Source: Phoronis pallida
Lineage: Eukaryota > Phoronida > Phoronidae
Assembly: GCA_028565715.1 (NCBI GenBank)
Contig: JAOXYC010193133.1
Location: 1-12,067 of the forward strand
Reading direction: 5' to 3'
Length of the DNA: 12,067 nt
Shown here: positions 8,213 through 12,067 of the stretch, one piece after another
Numbering within the stretch: the stretch's first letter is position 1
Layout: the number at the start of each line of letters is the position of its first letter
The notes under the pieces: generated by a model
The model's input: only the letters and a program-made list of their open reading frames with translations
Database searches by the model: none
Told to the model about the DNA's origin: nothing
Made by a program: the position numbers and the translations under genes

Positions 8213-8473
8213 GTATACTTAATCACTATTTGTTAGTTAAACACTTCTTTGAAATATCCACAGTTGCGTGTCAATTTTAAGCCAGTTGGTAATGTTCAAG
8301 TTACTGACTGTTGTGGCAAGTATAGGATATTGTAGTATTTCACTTTAAATAGGAGGAGGTAAAAAAAAGAATTTTACCAATTTGATTTTAATTGGCTAAA
8401 TTTTTTATAGTGTCCTAGTTAATTTCAGTTTCAATTATTGTATGTAGGATAACATCTTTTTTCATCCCACCAG
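8213..8473 (+). other. Intron 9 (261 bp)
   Basis: AT-rich intron from GTATAC to CCCACCAG. Nothing notable. Confidence 0.65.
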
Positions 8474-8677
8474 GCTGTGATGACTAGTCTGAACAGTGAA
8501 GCTGTGCATATCTACACCATCTCAAAACAGTTGCTGAGTCAGCGTCACTCATCTGATCCGGCAGACGGTCAGCTAGAAACACTACGTCTTGTCTGGGACC
8601 AAGAGAAGAGGTCACTCATGAATGCCGTCCAGTCATTGAAAGACCTTGTGGCAAGAAGCGGGCCCCAGGAAGCAAGG
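8474..8677 (+). CDS. AKAP9: AKAP9-like, exon 10: conserved helix block (68 codons, phase 0-0)
   Basis: Acceptor CATCCCACCAG, donor AGG|GTAAGT (consensus). It encodes residues 747-814, AVMTSLNSEAVHIYTISKQ to ...VARSGPQEAR. Two helices are separated by a polar spacer (SQRHSSDPADGQ). The second, WDQEKRSLMNAVQSLKDL, aligns by eye with the vertebrate AKAP9 helix that I recall as W.EERKAYINTISSLKDL. The first (LKAVM.SLNSEAVHIYTIS, spanning the exon 9-10 join) corresponds to LLRAVHNEGMQVLSL. These alignments are from memory, not a search, but the order and spacing agree and this is one of the main reasons for naming the gene. Confidence 0.88.
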
Positions 8678-8985
8678 GTAAGTTCACTGTTACCGCAATT
8701 GAATCAAAATATTTTTTATGGGATTGCAGGTTCTAAAGCATCCCAGTTCATGCAGTCATCATTCACGTTTTTTGGAATAAGAATGTTTTAACATGAAGTT
8801 TCACAGGTGATGAATAGTGTTGTTACTGCAATCATGATTTGAATAAAAGTTGTAATCTAAGGCTGGAATTAAAAAAGAATGTCAATTTGAAACAGGAGAC
8901 TACATTTAGTGTTGCAATGTTTCGTCAAATAAAAAAAGGATTTGCAAATGCTAACAAAGTTTTTTTTTGCTATTTTTGCTATCAG
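8678..8985 (+). other. Intron 10 (308 bp)
   Basis: The intron runs from GTAAGT to an unusually strong pyrimidine tract, T9-GC-TA-T5-GC-TA-T-CAG (about 8960-8985). Other sequence is AT-rich with no exon. Confidence 0.55.
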
Positions 8986-9012
8986 AACTTTTTGGATTTT
9001 GATGAGTATGAG
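8986..9012 (+). CDS. AKAP9: AKAP9-like, exon 11: probable 27-nt microexon
   Basis: A 27-nt open segment encodes NFLDFDEYE (fragment residues 815-823). It lies between an excellent acceptor (long T-rich tract, CTATCAG) and an excellent donor (GAG|GTAAGC). It is phase 0 at both ends, so inclusion keeps the frame between exons 10 and 12, as skipping would. The acidic/aromatic peptide continues naturally into SDDDTNDWR of exon 12, and vertebrate AKAP9 has a Ser/acidic stretch before the equivalent DWR. It is inferred from splice-site quality alone and may be alternatively spliced. Confidence 0.55.
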
Positions 9013-9525
9013 GTAAGCATTTGTTGTGTTGTGATAATAAATTTATTATTTCTGATGTATGTTGTAACAATCACTTATATTTATCCATTTCAAAACATAA
9101 AATCTTTGACAAGTGAAATATTTAATAGGTTTTTGGACAATCATCAATGAATCGTAACATTTCATCATGTTTCATGTTTCGAATTCAGTTGCAAGTTCCT
9201 TCTTCTTTATGGTGACTTATTATTTAAAAGTCAAGCTTTTTTGACAGTAAGGAACTTTAATTTCTGTCCGTTCATATTCGTGGAATAGACTCCTTACATG
9301 TGCATCACACAAATACAAGAATTGTCCCAAAGACATCAAAAAAAAGTAAAAAATCATCAAGAGCGATATTTCGACAACCATCTGTCATTTACCAGCAAGT
9401 CACAATAAAATGTTAGCCAACGCGAGACGAAATTAAAGTTCTTACCTGTCACAGAAGCTTAACTTTAATAAGTTTTACATCAATGATTGCCGATTAACAC
9501 TGACTTATTATTTGTCAACTTTTAG
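9013..9525 (+). other. Intron 11 (513 bp), over half of it a foldback-like insertion
   Basis: The intron runs from GTAAGC to TTGTCAACTTTTAG. Positions 9213-9513 are an insertion with its target duplication (separate entry). The intron's branch-point-like CTGAC (9500-9504) lies at the left edge of the right-hand target duplication, about 21 nt before the AG. If the element is removed, the original intron would have been about 225 bp. If the microexon is not used, introns 10 and 11 merge into one of 848 bp. Confidence 0.6.
9213..9513. mobile_element. Foldback/MITE-like insertion with perfect 13-bp target duplication
   Basis: TGACTTATTATTT occurs at 9213-9225 and again at 9501-9513, flanking 275 bp. 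The interior carries long imperfect inverted arms: 9233-9263 (AAGCTT...GACAG...AACTTTAATTT) against 9430-9460 read on the other strand, with about 28 positions matching and two single-base gaps. Similarity continues more weakly outward (AAAAGTC / AACTTT) and inward (AATTTC.GTC.CG.TT). There is no coding capacity, so it would be non-autonomous. A 13-bp duplication is longer than usual for DNA-transposon MITEs, so a retroposon origin is not excluded. The right end of the element lies 25 nt from the exon 12 acceptor. Confidence 0.6.
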
Positions 9526-9693
9526 TCCGATGATGACACAAATGATTGGAGGTATGAACTGATAGACTGTGTCGCTCAAGTATTCACTCAGGAAAGGGAA
9601 GTTCTACTGGCTGAACTCACAACTGCAGCTCTGTCTAATGGCGTCCAAGATGCAGTCAACTTCTCTGAGCTACAGAATAGAGTACGCCAACAG
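9526..9693 (+). CDS. AKAP9: AKAP9-like, exon 12: DWR...QVF..ER conserved block (56 codons, phase 0-0)
   Basis: Acceptor CAACTTTTAG, donor CAG|GTTAGT. It encodes residues 824-879: SDDDTNDWRYELIDCVAQVF to ...ELQNRVRQQ. This is the most diagnostic exon: DWR.EL....QVF..ER.VLLA...TE/T.AL and a closing L..R...Q follow the vertebrate AKAP9 segment that I recall as SDWRGELLLALQQVFLEER. After the acidic start it is a single amphipathic helix, interrupted at NGVQD and resuming with VNFSELQNRV. Residues 12-23 of the exon come close to the consensus of protein kinase A RII-binding helices (see findings). Its acceptor follows a transposon insertion but keeps a usable branch point. Confidence 0.9.
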
Positions 9694-10301
9694 GTTAGTC
9701 ATTCAAATAGATTGTCATTTGGAATTTTTGGTTTTAGAATTAACCCATGTTTTGATAATTTTACCAGTATGTCAAAAATGTCTGCTAAGATTTTTCAAAC
9801 TTGACATTGCAGTTTGATTTTCAAAAACAAGCAGTGAATAAAAATTGTGTCTGATTTTCTTCTGTTGCTCAGATATGTGGTTTAACAAAAGATATCTTCC
9901 TTCAATTGTAATTATTTCACATCATTTATTATTGAATTAGAATTAAAGTTGAAACTTCAAGATTCTGGGGTGAGCATAATTTGTTAGTGTTAGTACTGAA
10001 TGCAATCACTTACATTCAAGAATACAAATAAATGTAATGCTTTTACTGGCAGAAAGTAATAAATTTGGAAGAAAAGACAGAAAAATTCAGAACCCGACTG
10101 GGAATCGAACCAGGGTCTCCTATTTTCATGATAAATTTATTACTTACATGCATTGAGAGCTGACACACTCGTGAGTTTTTGAGTGGCATTGCCTATAAAC
10201 TAGGAGGGTCCATAAGTTTAAACCTTTTATCTTGAAAAATTCTTTCATTGTAGTAACCTCAATTTTGGATTAACCTCTCATATATATTTCATGACTTGCA
10301 G
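9694..10301 (+). other. Intron 12 (608 bp) with an inverted tRNA-like element
   Basis: The intron runs from GTTAGT to CATGACTTGCAG. Apart from the tRNA-like repeat at about 10054-10145, it is AT-rich with no additional exon or RNA gene seen. Confidence 0.65.
10054..10145 (-). repeat. tRNA-like repeat on minus strand framed by 13-bp inverted repeat
   Basis: On the minus strand a B-box GGTTCGATTCC (10111-10101) sits in GGAGACCCTGGTTCGATTCC, followed by CAGTCGGGTTCTGA and T5. That matches the 3' half of the element at the window start (CAGTCCAGTTCGGA then T6; 13 of 17 bases after the shared CCCAG). The T-stem is damaged (CCTGG against CCCAG). The block is enclosed by AAGTAATAAATTT (10054-10066) and its exact reverse complement (10133-10145). 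A possible weak A-box (GTCAGCTCTC) lies further along the minus strand near 10160-10170. No direct target duplication was found. It is a degraded copy of the same tRNA-derived family. Confidence 0.55.
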
Positions 10302-10497
10302 GAGTTGCTTCAGGCAGAATCTTTAGATCGACTCTTCAATTCAGATCGTCACTCACTTTTAGCTGAGATGCGTGATATCAAGAGTAAACTGAGGACTGCT
10401 GATCAGAGGGAGGATTCTGTAAAAGCAAGGTTGACAGAACAGCTCAAGGCTGCTGAAGATGAGTTCCAGAAAAGAGAAAGGCAGCTGAAACGACAAG
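10302..10497 (+). CDS. AKAP9: AKAP9-like, exon 13: DR.SLL.E block (65 codons plus 1 nt, phase 0-1)
   Basis: Acceptor ATGACTTGCAG, donor AAG|GTATGC. It encodes residues 880-944 and the first base of codon 945: ELLQAESLDRLFNSDRHSL to ...FQKRERQLKRQ. SDRHSLLAEMRDIKSKL corresponds to ADRRSLLSEIQALHAQM, which I recall from AKAP9; pericentrin has a similar block, so this piece supports the AKAP9/pericentrin family more than one member. The remainder is charged coiled coil (DQREDSVKARLTEQLKAAED). The frame stays open through the donor to 10604, but loses helix character at once. Confidence 0.9.
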
Positions 10498-10811
10498 GTA
10501 TGCAGTATGACATTTTTTTTCTAAGACTTTCAATTACAAATTACAAAGTTGGGCACCGTCTCAGAACAGTGTATATGGATACTCTAACTCCATCAACTTT
10601 GTAATTGGTACAATCCCCCCAAAATAATACAAGATAATGCAACTTTGGTAAAAACTCTTTGTTACCTTGATGAATTGGCCGATTAAGTTAAAAAAATTTA
10701 TGTGGCTAGCAGGTCATAAAACATGTTACACATATCGTTCATTGAAAAGCATTGTATTTGTTTTTATTTTCACGTTTCCAAAAGCATCTAAAGTATGTTA
10801 ACAATTTACAG
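10498..10811 (+). other. Intron 13 (314 bp) with a 13-bp hairpin near its donor
   Basis: The intron runs from GTATGC to AACAATTTACAG. It contains a stem-loop at 10539-10606. The rest is AT-rich without other features. Confidence 0.7.
10539..10606. repeat. Perfect 13-bp inverted repeat, 42-nt loop
   Basis: AATTACAAAGTTG (10539-10551) is the exact reverse complement of CAACTTTGTAATT (10594-10606). The stem starts 41 nt inside the intron after the exon 13 donor. The loop (GGCACCGTCTCAGAACAG...) is less AT-rich than the intron. It could be a miniature palindromic repeat or an RNA hairpin; nothing decides between these. Confidence 0.55.
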
Positions 10812-11034
10812 TGACACTGACAGAATATAAAGTTCAACAGGAACAAGTTATAAATGAAGACATCAGATCTGCCCTTAATATGGAGAGAGGTCATGTGATG
10901 GAGCTCTCTAGTAAACTGAGTAGGGAAAAGAATGACAGTGAAGACTTACAAGCAGAACTCACCACAGCACACTCACAGCTTCTTAAAGTGCGGGACACTT
11001 TGGAACATGAACAGGAAGAGCTTGGAAATGTCTC
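10812..11034 (+). CDS. AKAP9: AKAP9-like, exon 14 (73 codons plus split codons, phase 1-2)
   Basis: Acceptor ATTTACAG, donor GTCTC|GTAAGT, with the intron side of the donor at consensus. It completes codon 945 (Val) and encodes residues 946-1018, TLTEYKVQQEQVINEDIRS to ...EHEQEELGNV, leaving two bases of a split codon. LTEYKVQQEQ...ELSSKLSREK...LQAELTTAHSQL corresponds to LEYNIQQKQS...ELQEQLSSEK...LKSELAQTKLEL, which I recall from vertebrate AKAP9, again collinear. A TAA directly across the donor would end the protein here if the intron were retained, but the family continues for several hundred residues to the PACT domain. Confidence 0.88.
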
Positions 11035-12067
11035 GTAAGTTTTCTTTTGTAATAAGTAGTATATTTTTTGATGACAGTACTAGTCTTGCATAATTATTAC
11101 CAAATCTTTAGTACCTATCTCATTTGCTGAATTATTTAAACCAACCAAATTTTTTACAAATTTTCACCATAAGTTTATGTTTAGGTGTTATGGCAAATAT
11201 TTTGTAGTTTAACAATTAAAGCTTTAGGTTTCGTAAAACTTTTCCAGTTTAGGGTTTATTAAGATAAGTACTTACTAGAAGCCAGCATTGTTATGAAAGA
11301 CAACAACTTGGTTCAATGTTATCAAATGAATATTTATTGATATAAAAAAAGAAAATTATGAGACTTACCTCTGTCACTAGTCATTTTTGTGTGGGACTCA
11401 TAAGATGCATTTTCTTTTAATAGTATATTAATACAGGATCTTTTGTGAGTTTATAATGTTGTTTCTTGGTTTGTGATTTCATATTATTTTCACAGTATTT
11501 TACTTAAAACTGGGCACCAATATTTGCTGTATCCAAAATACATAAATCAAGGAAATATTTCTCTTTACAATTAAGAAGATTTTAGTAAGCTGGAACGAAT
11601 ATATTGCATGTATGATTTCTTTTGACAGTGTTGGTAGATTTTTTCTAATTTAGATTAAAAGAAGCACTTCATATTTATTGGTGTAAACCATCTCTGAGTG
11701 TACTTATTTAAGTTTATTCTTGGATGTCAATTTGTGAAAAAAGAACATATTCCAATCACCTTCATTTGGTTACTGATCACTTCTCCGTGTGCATGTTTAA
11801 TTTTGGTATGTTTCAGGTTTGATCTTTTTCTTGATTATAGTGGATTTATATAGAGGAGCCATAGAGTTTGCATGCATTTTAACAATAAAATACACCTTAG
11901 TTTTTGTTAAAGGTTTGACAAATTGTGACCACAGTCTAAACTGTTACTGATATTAGAAAGCAGTAAAAACAAATTTTTAGTTTTGACTAGTTTAACTAGA
12001 GCAACGCTAAAGGGATGCGCCCACGTGGGTATGCAACTCGACATATACAAAGATAGAGTTTAAAAAC
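11035..12067 (+). other. Start of intron 14, running off the window (over 1 kb)
   Basis: AT-rich intron beginning GTAAGT. No acceptor followed by a coiled-coil-like frame was found; the best AG, TTTCAG at 11812-11817, opens onto non-coding-like sequence. A perfect 10-bp palindrome CCCACGTGGG (12020-12029, containing CACGTG) sits in a locally GC-richer patch at 12001-12040 that could be the edge of a repeat continuing beyond the window. Confidence 0.6.

Larger units (their letters stand above)
324..11034 (+). other. AKAP9: AKAP9-like centrosomal/Golgi scaffold gene, internal part (14 exons, both ends missing)
   Basis: Fourteen + strand open segments bounded by AG and GT join to one frame of 1018 codons plus two bases (exon sizes 147, 108, 114, 105, 1095, 156, 102, 169, 242, 204, 27, 168, 196, 223). 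Introns 1-7 and 9-12 are phase 0, the introns after exons 8 and 13 are phase 1, and the one after exon 14 is phase 2. The product is Glu/Lys/Leu/Gln-rich coiled coil, with a polar break near residues 490-510 and a longer one at about 690-745. Exons 10-14 follow the order of conserved blocks that I recall from the C-terminal third of vertebrate AKAP9. From the family: AKAP9 anchors protein kinase A and other enzymes at centrosome and Golgi and helps microtubule nucleation. Pericentrin is the main alternative, as the two are paralogues. No start codon, promoter, stop codon or PACT domain lies in the window. Confidence 0.82.

Noticed and set aside
8839-9150. 103-codon + strand open frame spanning the microexon
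   Set aside because: Only the 27 nt between the strong splice sites looks like exon; the rest is intronic composition (poly-T, AT-rich).
11818-11910. Possible next exon after TTTCAG in the last intron
   Set aside because: In the required phase it reads hydrophobic, AT-rich, non-helical sequence and has no good donor.

Overview
This is animal (metazoan) nuclear DNA: an internal slice of one large, intron-rich gene on the + strand. The introns are AT-rich, every intron has GT-AG ends, and the open frames join in phase across 14 exons (324 to 11034) to give 1018 codons plus two bases. Both ends of the gene (start codon and promoter; stop codon and C-terminus) lie outside the window. The AT-rich introns and several short tRNA-derived or foldback insertions would fit a lophotrochozoan such as a bivalve or snail, but that assignment is only a guess.

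The gene is best read as the invertebrate orthologue of AKAP9 (AKAP350/AKAP450, the pericentrin relative), a giant coiled-coil scaffold of centrosome and Golgi that anchors protein kinase A and microtubule-nucleating factors. Exons 1-8 encode almost unbroken coiled coil, which alone could not identify the gene. Exons 10-14 match, as I recall it, a collinear stretch of the C-terminal third of vertebrate AKAP9: a 'SLKDL' segment, an acidic run followed by 'DWR.EL....QVF..ER.VLLA', a '(D)R.SLL.E' segment, and a final helix with 'EY..QQ' and 'EL...L..EK'. The C-terminal PACT centrosome-targeting domain is not in the window.

Layout: 1-77 is a truncated tRNA-like element. 324-470 is exon 1, followed by a 2.66-kb intron. 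3130-4572 holds three small similar-sized exons (2-4). 4974-6068 is one very large coiled-coil exon (5). 6467-8212 holds exons 6-9, where the coil gives way to a polar linker. 8474-9693 holds exon 10, a probable 27-nt microexon (11) and exon 12. 10302-11034 holds exons 13 and 14, and the rest is intron. No gene is supported on the minus strand.

The introns hold the more unusual material: a 161-bp tRNA-related insertion with a perfect 16-bp target duplication, a 275-bp foldback-like insertion with a perfect 13-bp duplication overlapping a branch-point-like motif, a second tRNA-like element in inverted orientation, and an exon-like relic just upstream of exon 2 resembling part of exon 5. I see no new multi-gene system here; the window is one conserved gene with mobile-element debris in its introns.
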